Assembly: GCA_014379405.1 (NCBI GenBank)
Contig: JACMLU010000004.1
Span: forward strand, 124,001-188,000
Origin: Flavobacterium sp.
GTDB lineage: Bacteria; Bacteroidota; Bacteroidia; Flavobacteriales; Flavobacteriaceae
Direction: 5' to 3'
DNA: 64,000 bases
Position numbers and translations under genes: made by a program. This document shows positions 16,559 to 26,428 of the stretch, piece after piece. Below the pieces are notes generated by a model that was not told the origin of the DNA, ran no database searches, and saw only the letters and a program-made list of their open reading frames with translations. Each line of letters starts with the position of its first letter. Positions within the stretch are counted from its first letter, which is position 1.

Positions 16559-16642
16559 TTTCCCTTTTATTGAAAAACAAATTTACAAAAAAAGAATGCG
16601 CACTACTATTATAATTGTTATTTTTATGCCAAAAGCAAAATC

Positions 16643-17704
16643 GTGAAAAGAAAATATATTCTTCCCCTATTTCTCCTAATACAAATTCTATTTCTGAAAA
16701 TAATTGCCTTTTTTCCGGAATTTGTGGAACGATTTTACAGCAATGGATTGTATGTTTTTGTATCGAAAATTTTACGAATAACTCTGGGGAAAATCCCTTT
16801 TTCTGTGGGAGATCTTATTTATGGAATCCTGATTGTATATCTACTGAAATCGATTTGGAATGCCAGAAAAACTTGGAAGCAAGAATGGAAAAATAATGCT
16901 CTAAAAGTAGTAAGTGTTCTGTCGGTGGCGTATTTTTTGTTTCATATTTTGTGGGCGATGAATTATTACCGTCAACCGCTTTTCGAAAAAATGAAAATCG
17001 AAAGAGATTACACCGATGCCGATTTGCTGGATTTTACCAAAAAAATGATTGCCAAAACCAATGAAATTCAAACCCTAATTACCAAAAACGACAGTCTGAA
17101 AGTGGTTTTTCCTTATTCAAACGATCAGGTTTTCGAGATGAATTTGAATGGGTATCAAACACTTTCCAGTCAATATGCCTTCTTTGAATACACCAATCCC
17201 AGCATCAAGAAATCGCTTTTTAGTTTGCCCTTGACTTATATGGGTTTTGGTGGATATTTGAATCCGTTTACCAATGAAGCACAGGTGAATTATTTGATGC
17301 CAATGTACAATTCGCCTACGACTTCTTGCCACGAAATGGCGCATCAAATGGGTTTTGCCAGCGAAAGCGAATGCAACTTTATTGGGTTTCTGGCATCGAT
17401 AAAAAACGAGAATTTATATTTTCAATATTCGGGATATAGTTTTGCTTTGCGCTATTGTTTAAGCAATTGGTATGTTCGTGACGAAAAAGTGTATGACCAA
17501 TTATTAAAAACAGTTCATCCCGGAATTTTGAAAAACTATCAGGAAAGCGAGGATTTCTGGAGACAATACGATACGTTTATCGACAAAGGTTTCCATATTT
17601 TTTACGACAATTTCCTAAAAATAAACCAGCAAAAAGATGGAATGGAAGGTTACAGCAAATTTGTGAATTTGATGGTGAATTATTACAAGGGTAAAGAATT
17701 TTAG
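16643..17704 (+). CDS. DUF3810 family membrane protein with HExxH-like motif
   Basis: 353 aa from a GTG start at 16643; the nearby ATG at 16626 is out of frame and opens a six-codon ORF. Three hydrophobic spans lie in the first 110 residues (KYILPLFLLIQILFL, DLIYGILIVYLL, VLSVAYFLFHILWA). The remainder is extracytoplasmic and contains TTSCHEMAHQMGFASESECNFIGF, an HExxH zinc-peptidase-like motif with a downstream glutamate, characteristic of DUF3810. Metallopeptidase activity is inferred from the motif; substrates are unknown. Single gene, divergent from the toxin-antitoxin pair. Confidence 0.87.
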   Translation: MKRKYILPLFLLIQILFLKIIAFFPEFVERFYSNGLYVFVSKILRITLGKIPFSVGDLIYGILIVYLLKSIWNARKTWKQEWKNNALKVVSVLSVAYFLFHILWAMNYYRQPLFEKMKIERDYTDADLLDFTKKMIAKTNEIQTLITKNDSLKVVFPYSNDQVFEMNLNGYQTLSSQYAFFEYTNPSIKKSLFSLPLTYMGFGGYLNPFTNEAQVNYLMPMYNSPTTSCHEMAHQMGFASESECNFIGFLASIKNENLYFQYSGYSFALRYCLSNWYVRDEKVYDQLLKTVHPGILKNYQESEDFWRQYDTFIDKGFHIFYDNFLKINQQKDGMEGYSKFVNLMVNYYKGKEF

Positions 17705-17777
17705 TAAAACAAAAGTGTTGAATAACGGGGCTGCTGATTATTGAAAACCAAGTGCAAGTGCATGAGCATATAAAATA

Positions 17778-17894
17778 GCCGCAGATTCGCAGATTTTAAA
17801 AAATATTTCAATGTGAAATTGATATTATTATTGATAATTTTCTCAAAAAATCAAATAAATAAAATTTACAAAAGAAAATCTGCGAATCTGCGGT
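17778..17894. repeat. Intergenic word palindrome (CCGCAGATTCGCAGATT)
   Basis: Left arm GCCGCAGATTCGCAGATTTT (17778-17797) and right arm AAAATCTGCGAATCTGCGGT (17875-17894) are nearly perfect complements; each arm itself contains the word GCAGATT twice. The interior is AT-rich and non-coding. Confidence 0.8.
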
Positions 17895-17997
17895 TAAAAA
17901 ACTGATGCGTTTGCTCTTATTAAAATCTAAAATTGCTGCTCCCAATTAAAAAGACTTTATTTGTAACAAATTATACTTTTTGCCCACTTATAGCATT

Positions 17998-18492
17998 ATG
18001 AGCAACGATTTAGAACAATCTTTTGTGCAGCAATTGAAGACCAATCAGAATATAATCCACAAGATTTGTAGGTTGTATACGAATGGCGAAGATGCGCACA
18101 AGGATTTGTTTCAGGAAATAACGATTCAGCTGTGGAAGGCTTTTCCGAAGTTTCGTGGCGACAGCAAATTTTCGACTTGGGCCTATCGCGTGGCCTTGAA
18201 TACGGCGATTACATTATATCGGAAAAGCACGAAAACGGTGAAGACTGTGGATTATGAAAAACACCAGTTTTTCATCAGCCAGGAGGATTATAATTATGAA
18301 GAAGAAGAACGATTGAAGTTAATGTACCAAGCGGTTTACCAGTTGAATGATATTGAAAAAGCCTTGATTTTTATGTATCTTGAGGACAAGGATTATACAG
18401 AAATATCGGAAACATTGGGGATTAGCGAGGTGAATGCAAGAGTGAAAATGAATAGAATTAAAGGGAAATTAAAAAAAATATTAAATCCATAA
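17998..18492 (+). CDS. ECF-type RNA polymerase sigma factor
   Basis: 164 aa from ATG 17998; a TTG six codons earlier is a poorer choice. Region 2 contains EDAHKDLFQEITIQLWKAFPKFRGDSKFSTWAYRVALNTA, the classic sigma-70 region 2.2-2.4 pattern that melts the -10 element. Region 4 (about 110-164) includes LNDIEKALIFMYLEDKDYTEISETLG and the recognition helix VNARVKMNRIKGKLKK for -35 contact. Length is that of ECF group sigma factors. The next gene, six bases downstream, encodes a membrane protein that is the likely anti-sigma. Confidence 0.92.
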   Translation: MSNDLEQSFVQQLKTNQNIIHKICRLYTNGEDAHKDLFQEITIQLWKAFPKFRGDSKFSTWAYRVALNTAITLYRKSTKTVKTVDYEKHQFFISQEDYNYEEEERLKLMYQAVYQLNDIEKALIFMYLEDKDYTEISETLGISEVNARVKMNRIKGKLKKILNP

Positions 18493-18497
18493 CGATT

Positions 18498-19127
18498 ATG
18501 AAAGAGCTGGATTTATTAAAAAAAGATTGGCAAAAAAACGACACTTTCGAACAGGTTTCCGAAGTGGATATTTATAAAATGCTACATACTAAATCGTCTT
18601 CCATAGTGAAGTGGATATTTTTTATCAGTATTTTGGAGATTTTGCTTTGGACATCGATTAGCGTATTTTTTAATACTGACGATTATTTGAAAAGCATAAA
18701 ACATGAGGAATTAAACGTTTATTTTGAAGCCTTGACGTATTTTAATTATGCCGTGGTATTGGTTTTTATTTATTTATTTTATAAAAACTATGTTTCCATT
18801 TCGACTACAGTTTCTACAAAACAGTTGATGAAAGACATTCTTAAAACAAGAAAAACAGTGCAATGTTATGTTTGGTACAACCTTGGAATGGTTGGATTGA
18901 GTATGATGATGGGCTTTTTTATGGCCATTACATACAATCCTGAAATGGCTTTTTTGATGGAAAAAACTGATAATAAAACCAAGATTATGGTCATTACAAT
19001 TGGAATATTTATTTTGATTATCGTTGCTTTTCTTGGAATATTTTGGTTGTTTTACAGACTTCTGTATGGAATCCTGCTCAGAAGATTGTATGCCAATTAC
19101 AAGGAACTAAAAAAAATAGATTTATAA
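18498..19127 (+). CDS. Putative membrane-bound anti-sigma partner
   Basis: 209 aa. A short cytoplasmic N-terminus (MKELDLLKKDWQKNDTFEQVSEVDIYKMLHTKSSS) precedes four membrane spans at roughly 38-58, 76-93, 127-147 and 160-185. Proteins of this form next to ECF sigma genes are common in Flavobacteriia. There is no HxxxCxxC zinc anti-sigma motif, so sigma sequestration would have to use a different surface. Co-transcription with the sigma gene (six-base gap) supports the pairing; the anti-sigma role is inferred from context. Confidence 0.7.
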   Translation: MKELDLLKKDWQKNDTFEQVSEVDIYKMLHTKSSSIVKWIFFISILEILLWTSISVFFNTDDYLKSIKHEELNVYFEALTYFNYAVVLVFIYLFYKNYVSISTTVSTKQLMKDILKTRKTVQCYVWYNLGMVGLSMMMGFFMAITYNPEMAFLMEKTDNKTKIMVITIGIFILIIVAFLGIFWLFYRLLYGILLRRLYANYKELKKIDL

Positions 19128-19130
19128 AAA

Positions 19131-19160
19131 AAGAGGCCTAAAAAGCCTCCTTTTTTTTTT
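19131..19160. terminator. Bidirectional terminator between sigma operon and plsC
   Basis: GAGGC / GCCTC stem around CTAAAAA with an A run before and ten T after, between two convergent genes whose stops lie on either side. Confidence 0.75.
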
Positions 19161-19962
19161 AGAATTCTCTCAGTCGGTTAAGTTCTTCCTGGGCATTTAG
19201 TTCTTCGGCAGGAATTACTTTTAGAAATGAAGGATGCTGCTCGATGGCATATTCCACTTTTTCAACAATATCTTCGATGGAATCGTTTTCATAATCAATT
19301 TCCAATGGTGGCTTGATGATGAAAGATTGCAAGATATCCTTCTTTTTCATGCGCAATCCCTTTTTGTCAAACGAACGACGAAAACCGTCAATCACAATGG
19401 GAACCACAATAGGTCTATATAGCTTGATGATATGAGCCGTTCCTTTTCGAACGGGTTTGAATGATTTTGTTGTTCCTTGCGGAAAAGTAATCACCCATCC
19501 ATCATTCAAAGCTATTTTAATATTTTCGGTATCGTTAGGGTTTACTTCTCTTTTTTCGGTGACATCTTTACCGCAAGAACGCCAAGTTCTTTCCACAGTA
19601 ATCGCTCCAGCATAAGATAAAATTCGGGGTAACAATCCCGCTTTCATCGTTTCTTTGGCGGCCACATAATAGAGGTTCATTTTGGGTTGCCAGATGTATC
19701 CAATGTTTTTTATGGAATCCTGACGACCACTCAAACTGGCATTAAAAACGTGAAACATTGCAACCACATCGGCAAAATAAGTTTGATGATTGGATATAAA
19801 AAGTACATTAGTGTCTGGCAATGTCGTGATAATCTCGGAACCTTCTATATGCAAACTATTAAAACCTCTATAGCGTCTATGCGTTAAAACTGCAAAAACC
19901 CGGATTAAATTCTTTTTTATAAATAGGATGTGTCCGAATGGATTTCTCTTAAATAACCCCAT
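19159..19962 (-). CDS. 1-acyl-sn-glycerol-3-phosphate acyltransferase (PlsC family)
   Basis: 267 aa. The acyltransferase core begins with the H-x4-D motif in SNHQTYFADV near residue 58 and continues with the FPQGTTKSF block, equivalent to FPEGTRS, which binds the glycerol phosphate. A further block, IVVPIVIDGF, fits the PlsC family. The reaction adds a fatty acyl chain to lysophosphatidic acid in membrane-lipid synthesis. Glutamate in the FPEGT motif is replaced by glutamine here, which is seen in some relatives but may affect substrate choice. Monocistronic. Confidence 0.88.
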   Translation of the reverse strand: MGLFKRNPFGHILFIKKNLIRVFAVLTHRRYRGFNSLHIEGSEIITTLPDTNVLFISNHQTYFADVVAMFHVFNASLSGRQDSIKNIGYIWQPKMNLYYVAAKETMKAGLLPRILSYAGAITVERTWRSCGKDVTEKREVNPNDTENIKIALNDGWVITFPQGTTKSFKPVRKGTAHIIKLYRPIVVPIVIDGFRRSFDKKGLRMKKKDILQSFIIKPPLEIDYENDSIEDIVEKVEYAIEQHPSFLKVIPAEELNAQEELNRLREF

Positions 19963-20016
19963 ATAAAATTGTGTTTTGTGATATTTTTTGACGACAAACT
20001 TACAAAAACTTATAAA

Positions 20017-20655
20017 TTAAAGTACTTTTTTCAGGACTTCTTTCAATTCACTCAGCATCATAGCGGTTGCTCCCCAAACGATATGATCTTCTATTTTGAA
20101 GGCGGGCACCATAATATTCTCCGCATAAGAAGTTGTCAAATTGACACTTACCAGAATCTCGTCAGTCATAAAAACAGACAACGGCAATTCGATAATGTCG
20201 GCAACTTCACTCGAATCGGGAATAAAAACAACTTCGTCTTTGCAAATTCCCAAAAAAGGATACACCATAAAATTGCTCGGCTGGATATACAAACGGGTAA
20301 AAGCCTTCATAATTTTGATACTATCGGGAGAAATTCCTATTTCTTCGTGGGTTTCTCGTAAGGCCGTATTCTCGAATATCTGGTCTCTTGGTTCGTATTT
20401 TCCACCTGGAAAAGCGATTTGGGCAGAATGTACGCCTTGGTACGAATTCCTCACAATGAGCACTAAATGAGTTCGTCCATCTTTAGGATAAAAAAGCATC
20501 ATAACTGCTGCCGTTTTTGGGTTTTTAGTCTCGATTTTTAGGTTTTTTAGGCTTTCTATTCGCTCCAATGGTGCCATTTTGAAATGTGCTTCTTCTGCCG
20601 GAAGACTTACTTCCATTAATTTTGGAACATATTCTAAAAAGTCTTGAAAATCCAT
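20017..20655 (-). CDS. Nudix hydrolase, CoA pyrophosphatase-like
   Basis: 212 aa from the ATG at 20655; a TTG two codons upstream was not chosen. The Nudix box reads GGKYEPRD...ALRETHEEIGI: the core REtHEEIG that binds magnesium is intact, while the first acidic position is aspartate. The preceding LVLIVRNSYQGVHSAQIAFPGG fits the NUDT7/CoA diphosphatase signature, so hydrolysis of CoA or acyl-CoA to phosphopantetheine and adenosine bisphosphate is the best guess. Cytoplasmic. Confidence 0.88.
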   Translation of the reverse strand: MDFQDFLEYVPKLMEVSLPAEEAHFKMAPLERIESLKNLKIETKNPKTAAVMMLFYPKDGRTHLVLIVRNSYQGVHSAQIAFPGGKYEPRDQIFENTALRETHEEIGISPDSIKIMKAFTRLYIQPSNFMVYPFLGICKDEVVFIPDSSEVADIIELPLSVFMTDEILVSVNLTTSYAENIMVPAFKIEDHIVWGATAMMLSELKEVLKKVL

Positions 20656-20753
20656 AATCAAAGTCTATTTTTGTAATCCAAAAAAGGTTCTGTAAAGATA
20701 CCATATTTCTATGGCAATTTCAACGAACAACAAACCATAAACATAAAGCACAA

Positions 20754-21197
20754 ATGTATAGCAAAGAAGAGTCTCAACGATTGAAACGGGAATTCTGGAT
20801 TGAATTTGCCGAAAAACATCCTCGAAAATGGATTTTATACGACACAAAAATCAAGGACTTCTCTTTTAAGTTTTATGTCGACAACAAAAAAGCGCAAGTC
20901 TTGATCGATATTGAACATCGAAGTGATGAAAAACGGATACTCTATTTCGAAAAACTGGAATCTTTAAAAACAATATTAGAAGATGATTTTGTAAAAGACT
21001 TGGTGTTCGAAAAAAATTTCATGCTGGAAAACGGAAAAAAAATAAGCAGGATTTGGGTGGAGAAAACAGAAGTAAGCGTTAGCAACAGAAAGTATTGGGA
21101 CGAAATTTTCGACTTCTTTTTCGAAAAAATGCACGCCTTGGAAATGTTCTATTTTGAATACGGAGACTACATTCGGGATTTGGAAATTAATACTTAA
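20754..21197 (+). CDS. DUF4268 domain protein
   Basis: 147 aa, soluble and charged. The opening SKEESQRLKREFWIEFAEKHPRKWILYDTKIKDFSFKFYVDNKKAQVLIDIEHR is that of DUF4268 stand-alone proteins from Bacteroidota; DUF4268 domains elsewhere occur at the C-terminus of nuclease-like or DNA-modification proteins. No catalytic motif is obvious. It ends just before the start region of the large MORN protein gene (65-base gap), possibly in one transcript although a -7 element lies between. The function is not known. Confidence 0.82.
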   Translation: MYSKEESQRLKREFWIEFAEKHPRKWILYDTKIKDFSFKFYVDNKKAQVLIDIEHRSDEKRILYFEKLESLKTILEDDFVKDLVFEKNFMLENGKKISRIWVEKTEVSVSNRKYWDEIFDFFFEKMHALEMFYFEYGDYIRDLEINT

Positions 21198-21236
21198 AAT
21201 TTTATTAAATTCCTTACAAACATTCGGCGAAAATTC

Positions 21237-21244
21237 TATATTTG
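21237..21244 (+). promoter_or_regulatory. Bacteroidota -7 promoter element before the MORN gene
   Basis: TATATTTG fits TAnnTTTG and lies 18 bases before the ATG at 21262. No good -33 motif is seen at the expected distance. Confidence 0.4.
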
Positions 21245-21261
21245 ATAAAATTAAATTCAAA

Positions 21262-24200
21262 ATGAAGAAACTACTTTTTGTGCTTTTTATTGGCTGTTTT
21301 TCCAGTTCTTATTCCCAAACCGATTATTCTTTTGTATACAACAATGACTTAATAATAAAAAAAGGAGTCTCCCTATATGAAGAAAAAAAATATGCCGACG
21401 CCATAAAAGAGTACGAAAAAATCAGTAAAGTAGACCCAAAATATCTGGATGCCCAGTATGAAAAAGCGATGGCGCTTGCTGCTTTTGAAAAGAAAGAGGA
21501 ATTGAAGGCTTTTTTTGAAGATTTACACACAAAAAATGTAATGTCGGAATTCCCAACATTATATACGCTTTACGGCAGTTTTTTGAGCGACCAAAAAGAG
21601 TACGACCAATCTGAAAAAATATTCAAGGAAGGTGAAAAATACCTATCTAACTCTTCCAACTTTTTATACAATTTTGCCATTTTGTATATCCGAAAAGAAG
21701 AATCCCAAAAAGCAGTCGATGTATTGGAACGAATCATTACGAATGACCCTAATCATAGTTCTTCCCACTATTTATTGGGCGCAATCGCACTGGACAATGG
21801 CAAAATAGTGGAAGCGAGTTTGGCTATGATGAGCTATTTGGCTATTGCTCCAAATGGTCGTTATGCCGAAAAAGCCATCCAAAATTTGAATGCAAAATTT
21901 GGACAAAATTTCCTAGAAAAGAACAAACTAATTTTCTCAAAATCTGGAGATAATTTTGAAGAAATTGAAGTCATTCTTAGCAACCAATTACCTCTAAAAT
22001 CAGCCTATAAGGTAAAATCAGAAATTGATGATGTCATTATACGCCAAATTCAAGCTATTGCTGAATATTCGTTGGAACATAAAATGGGGGACGGTTTTTT
22101 TGAAAACCTTTATATTCCCTGGATAAAAGATATGATGGAAAAACAACGATTTGAAGCTTATTCCTATTACATTTTGCAATCAATGCAGGAAAAAATTGGT
22201 AAAAAACTAACTTCCAAAAAGAAATTAATGATTGATTTCAATGACAATTATGTTCTTGGAGATTTTTGGAATTACTTCGGGAAAAGAAAAATGGATCTCT
22301 TTGGCACACAACAAGAAGTCATTGTGTCCACAAAAAACAAGTTACCTTATTTAATCGGTCAGCAAATTAACGGAAAAAGTGAAGGCAAATACAAATACTT
22401 GAATGAAAACGGAAATCTTGCCGGCGAATTGAATTTCAAGAACAATGAATTGGATGGCTATCAAAAATATTTTGATGACAAAGGCAATTTGAATGAAGAG
22501 AAATCCTTTAAAAAAGGAAAACTGGACGGAACCAGGACCGTTTATTATTCGAATGGAAACAAAAGCTTTATCGAAAATTATGCGGATGGTGTTTTAAACG
22601 GTCTTGGAACTTCTTATTATGTAAACGGCGGAAAACAATGTGAAGTCAATTTTGTCAAAGGAGAAAGGGAAGGAAAATTAGTGTGTCTTTATCCAAATGG
22701 CAGCATAAAATCCGAATCCAATTATGTAGCCGGAAAATTGAACGGTCTTTATACAAGATATAACGAAGTGGGAGACATTACGGAAACCTACACTTGTGTT
22801 AATGACTTGATCGAAGGTAAATACCTGGAATATTACGATGGCAAATTAATTCTATCCGAAGCCAATTATGCCAATGGAAAAATCAAAGATTTCTATAAAA
22901 CGTATTACGGCAACGGCACTTTAGAAAAGGAAAATACCTATGAAAATGGAAAAATAAAAAAATCCGTTTCTTATTTTGCAAGCGGAAAAAAATCCTCCGA
23001 ATCTTTCTATAATGACAAAGAAGAACTGGAAACCTACAACTATTTTGACAGCAATGGTAATAAATATTTTGAAGAAAAATACAAATCAGGAGAACTAAAA
23101 TCGGCAGTTCAATATGCCAAAAACAATCCGAAGCCTATTGAAATGAATATTTCAACTAAGCCTTTTTTTATAATGAAAGACTTTGACGGAAACGAATTGG
23201 CTGCCGGAAATTTCGAAAAAGGAAAAAAAACCGGGGAATGGAATCATCATTTTGCTTCGGGAACAAAAAGAATGCAAGAATTTTACGCAAAAGGAATCCA
23301 AAATGGTATAGATTATGATTATGAAAAATGCGGATTAATTGATGCAATAAAAAATTATTCAAATGACACTATAAATGGACTTTATGAAGTGTATGAAAAT
23401 GGGAAGTTGGACCGCAATTATTCCTATAACAAAGGAAGACAAATGGGACCCAATAAAACATTTTATACGGACGGTTCCTTAAAATCAGAAGGCTTTCTTG
23501 TAAATGGTGAAGTAAATTTCGAGAAATTAGAGTACTGGCAAAACGGAAGCATTTCCAATAGAAACCAGTATATCGAAGGCGCATTGACTTCATTGGTATC
23601 GTATAATTTAAAAGGGGAAAAAGAAAATAGTTTTGATTATAAAAACAAAACAGGAAAGTTTACTCAAAATCATAATAATGGGGCAACAATCCTGACTAAA
23701 GAATATGTAAATGGCCAATTGAACGGGAAGTTATTGGAAAAAGACAAATTCAACAACCCTATCACGGAGACAGAATTTATCAACGGCGTAAGATATAATG
23801 GATATAAAGATTATAGTCCATTGGGAACACTTTATAGAGAAAGTACATTTTACGCAGGACAGTTTAATGGTCTAGACAAGGTATATGATATGGTTGGAAA
23901 TTTGAGATACACCAGCGAAAGAATTTTCGGGGCTGAAAACGGCAAATCAATCCGATTCTACCAAAATAAAATGAAGATGCAGGAGTACAACCAACTGAAT
24001 GGTTCCATTGAAGGTGATTACACCTATTTTAACCTAAAAGGAGAGCCTATTTTGATTATTGGTTATCAAGACAACGCCATTAAATATTACATCAAGAAAA
24101 ACAAAACTGGAGAACTCAATGAAAAAGTGGAAATAAACGGGGAAACTGCCGATATTGTTTCTTCCTATCCCAACGGAAAAATTGCCATAGCCATAAAATA

Positions 24201-24519
24201 TGTGAAAGGAAATGTCGAAGGGAAATTATTCATCAACAATGAATTGGGCAAACCGGAATATGAATCCAACAATACCAATAATTTATTAAATGGTGAGCGC
24301 GTGGAATATTATGCAAATGGAAATGTTTATAAAAAAGAACGATTTATTAACGGTAATTTTGAAGGACTCCAAGAATTCTTCAAAGAGGATGGAAAACCTT
24401 GGTTGAAAGTTGAATACAAAAACGACGAACTGCACGGCAACGTGCTGATTTACAATCAAGGGAAATTAATAACAACAAAAAAATATGATTCGGATGAATT
24501 GGTCGAAATTATCAAATAA
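21262..24519 (+). CDS. Secreted TPR and MORN-variant repeat protein
   Basis: 1085 aa from the ATG at 21262, chosen because a signal peptide (KKLLFVLFIGCFSSSYSQ) follows; the longer frame to 21154 overlaps the DUF4268 gene. Residues about 25-230 hold tetratricopeptide repeats (GVSLYEEKKYADAIKEYEKI, FLYNFAILYIRKEESQKAV, HYLLGAIALDNGKI). From about 370 to the end there are more than 20 MORN_2-type repeats with the consensus Y.nG.l..e..y..Gk.nG....y, as in the YwqK family. These form an elongated beta solenoid, so a scaffolding or surface-binding role is inferred. The stop lies inside the next gene (35-base overlap), which indicates an operon with the two DUF3857 proteins. Confidence 0.85.
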   Translation: MKKLLFVLFIGCFSSSYSQTDYSFVYNNDLIIKKGVSLYEEKKYADAIKEYEKISKVDPKYLDAQYEKAMALAAFEKKEELKAFFEDLHTKNVMSEFPTLYTLYGSFLSDQKEYDQSEKIFKEGEKYLSNSSNFLYNFAILYIRKEESQKAVDVLERIITNDPNHSSSHYLLGAIALDNGKIVEASLAMMSYLAIAPNGRYAEKAIQNLNAKFGQNFLEKNKLIFSKSGDNFEEIEVILSNQLPLKSAYKVKSEIDDVIIRQIQAIAEYSLEHKMGDGFFENLYIPWIKDMMEKQRFEAYSYYILQSMQEKIGKKLTSKKKLMIDFNDNYVLGDFWNYFGKRKMDLFGTQQEVIVSTKNKLPYLIGQQINGKSEGKYKYLNENGNLAGELNFKNNELDGYQKYFDDKGNLNEEKSFKKGKLDGTRTVYYSNGNKSFIENYADGVLNGLGTSYYVNGGKQCEVNFVKGEREGKLVCLYPNGSIKSESNYVAGKLNGLYTRYNEVGDITETYTCVNDLIEGKYLEYYDGKLILSEANYANGKIKDFYKTYYGNGTLEKENTYENGKIKKSVSYFASGKKSSESFYNDKEELETYNYFDSNGNKYFEEKYKSGELKSAVQYAKNNPKPIEMNISTKPFFIMKDFDGNELAAGNFEKGKKTGEWNHHFASGTKRMQEFYAKGIQNGIDYDYEKCGLIDAIKNYSNDTINGLYEVYENGKLDRNYSYNKGRQMGPNKTFYTDGSLKSEGFLVNGEVNFEKLEYWQNGSISNRNQYIEGALTSLVSYNLKGEKENSFDYKNKTGKFTQNHNNGATILTKEYVNGQLNGKLLEKDKFNNPITETEFINGVRYNGYKDYSPLGTLYRESTFYAGQFNGLDKVYDMVGNLRYTSERIFGAENGKSIRFYQNKMKMQEYNQLNGSIEGDYTYFNLKGEPILIIGYQDNAIKYYIKKNKTGELNEKVEINGETADIVSSYPNGKIAIAIKYVKGNVEGKLFINNELGKPEYESNNTNNLLNGERVEYYANGNVYKKERFINGNFEGLQEFFKEDGKPWLKVEYKNDELHGNVLIYNQGKLITTKKYDSDELVEIIK

Positions 24520-26428
24520 ACACTTATATATCTTTGCTTTTTATGGAATTTTTGCTTTCACCTGCAATGCTCAAAATTCCTTTGACGAATACAAAAAGCA
24601 ATATCCTGATTTTAATGAATTGGTTCTAAACGACGTTCAATCGTATGATTTTTCGATTGAAAATAACAAATTAAAAGTCGTTCAGGACAATCAGTACGAA
24701 TCCATAATCCTTACCGAAAACGGAATTCAAGGCAACAAGGAATCTTTCAGTTATTCAGAATTGGTCAAACTTTTGGGTTACGAGGCCTATTCTGTTGTTA
24801 CTGCTGGTGGCAAAGAAAAAAAAATCAAGGTTACCCAAACTAATGAAGTTCAATCTAATAAAAGTTCGGTTTTTTATGACGACGTAAAAGAACTTCAACT
24901 CCTTTTTCCAAATCTGGAAGCTGGCGCCAAAAAAATGTACAATTATCAAGTCGAATTTATTGATCCTTTTTTACTCCACAAATTTATTTTTGGCGGTGGA
25001 TTGCCCATAAAAAACTCCACATTGGAAATAAAAACAGATAAAAACATCAACATTGGATACAAAATTTTCAATGATGCATCCAATTCCATTGTGTTTTCAA
25101 AAACAGAAAAAAAGGGAAAGTGGATTTACAAATGGACTTTGAAGGATGTAAAACCGGTAAAAATGGAAAGTAATTCTCCTGGTTATTTGTATATAATACC
25201 ACACATCAATATTTACATCAAGGATTATACAGTAAACAATAAAAAGGTAGATGTTTTGGGCGACATTGACAAACTGTTTGCTTATTACAAAGGTTTTACA
25301 AAAAACTTGAACCAAACCGAAGATCAAACATTAAAAGCCATTACACTTAAAATTACCGAGAATTTAACCAATGATGATGACAAGGTTAAAAGCATTTTCT
25401 ATTGGGTAAAAGACAACATCAAATATATCGCTTTCGAAAATGGATATGAAGGTTTTATTCCAAGAGAAGCCAGTTTAATCTGCGAAAGAAAGTTTGGCGA
25501 TTGCAAGGATATGGCCAGTATTATCACGGCTATGGCTAAATATGCCAATGTCAAAAACGTATATATTTGCTGGATTGGAACACGCGAGATTCCTTATTCA
25601 TACGAAGAATTACCCACTCCGGCGGTAGACAACCATATGATTGCAGTTTATAAAAAAGGAGCCGAATACATCTTTCTGGACGCTACTGACAAGGAAACGC
25701 TCTATGGAATTCCAACTGCTTTCATCCAAGGAAAAGAAGCCATGTATAATGATGGCGAAACCTATAAAATCATTCCAGTTCCAGTGGTTCCAGCCGAAAA
25801 AAATGAGGTAAAGGAACAAGTAAAAATGAAGATTGAAAAAGACAAACTTCTAGGTTCTGGAAAAATTGAATTTTATGGTTACAACAGAAGCCGTCTTTTA
25901 TCACGCATAGGAGATGCCACGAACAAAACCAGATTCGAAATGATTAAAAGCCTGGTATTGAAAGGTAACAACAAGTTTAATTTAAAAGATTACACCGAAG
26001 AAAATATCAAGGACAGAGACAAACCGTATCAAATAAGTTATAATTTCGATTTGGGAAATTACATCGTAAAAGTCGATAAAGAAATGTATGTCAATTTATT
26101 TTTGGATCGACCTTTAGAAAAAGTAATTATCGAAAAAGATCGTTCTTCAAAATTTGAGTTTGAACATTTGAATTACATCAACAGCCTATACGAACTGGAA
26201 ATTCCGCAAAATTGCACGGTAAAATATATGCCTAAAAACTTCAGTATAGACAACGATTATATCAAAGCAGATTTCGTTTATGAGGTAAAAAACAATAAAA
26301 TTCTCTTACATTCGCAACTCAAACAAAAGAAATTGTTGCTTGGCAAACCTGATTTTGAACTTTGGAACAAGTCTATAAAAGAACTGAAAAGAAATTACAC
26401 TGATACCCTAATTTTATTAGAAAAATAA
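24485..26428 (+). CDS. DUF3857 / transglutaminase-like secreted protein
   Basis: 647 aa. The ATG at 24485 overlaps the MORN gene; a second ATG three codons later is equally good. A signal peptide ends near CNAQ (residue 30). A DUF3857 beta domain (about 45-260) is followed by a transglutaminase-like core (about 285-405) with the expected triad C340 (FGDCKDMA), H384 (VDNHMIAV) and D399 (FLDATDK), and a C-terminal DUF3858-like domain. The fold is that of papain-like transglutaminase or peptidase enzymes acting outside the cytoplasm; the target is unknown. The next gene starts at the last base of its stop codon. Confidence 0.88.
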   Translation: MIRMNWSKLSNKHLYIFAFYGIFAFTCNAQNSFDEYKKQYPDFNELVLNDVQSYDFSIENNKLKVVQDNQYESIILTENGIQGNKESFSYSELVKLLGYEAYSVVTAGGKEKKIKVTQTNEVQSNKSSVFYDDVKELQLLFPNLEAGAKKMYNYQVEFIDPFLLHKFIFGGGLPIKNSTLEIKTDKNINIGYKIFNDASNSIVFSKTEKKGKWIYKWTLKDVKPVKMESNSPGYLYIIPHINIYIKDYTVNNKKVDVLGDIDKLFAYYKGFTKNLNQTEDQTLKAITLKITENLTNDDDKVKSIFYWVKDNIKYIAFENGYEGFIPREASLICERKFGDCKDMASIITAMAKYANVKNVYICWIGTREIPYSYEELPTPAVDNHMIAVYKKGAEYIFLDATDKETLYGIPTAFIQGKEAMYNDGETYKIIPVPVVPAEKNEVKEQVKMKIEKDKLLGSGKIEFYGYNRSRLLSRIGDATNKTRFEMIKSLVLKGNNKFNLKDYTEENIKDRDKPYQISYNFDLGNYIVKVDKEMYVNLFLDRPLEKVIIEKDRSSKFEFEHLNYINSLYELEIPQNCTVKYMPKNFSIDNDYIKADFVYEVKNNKILLHSQLKQKKLLLGKPDFELWNKSIKELKRNYTDTLILLEK

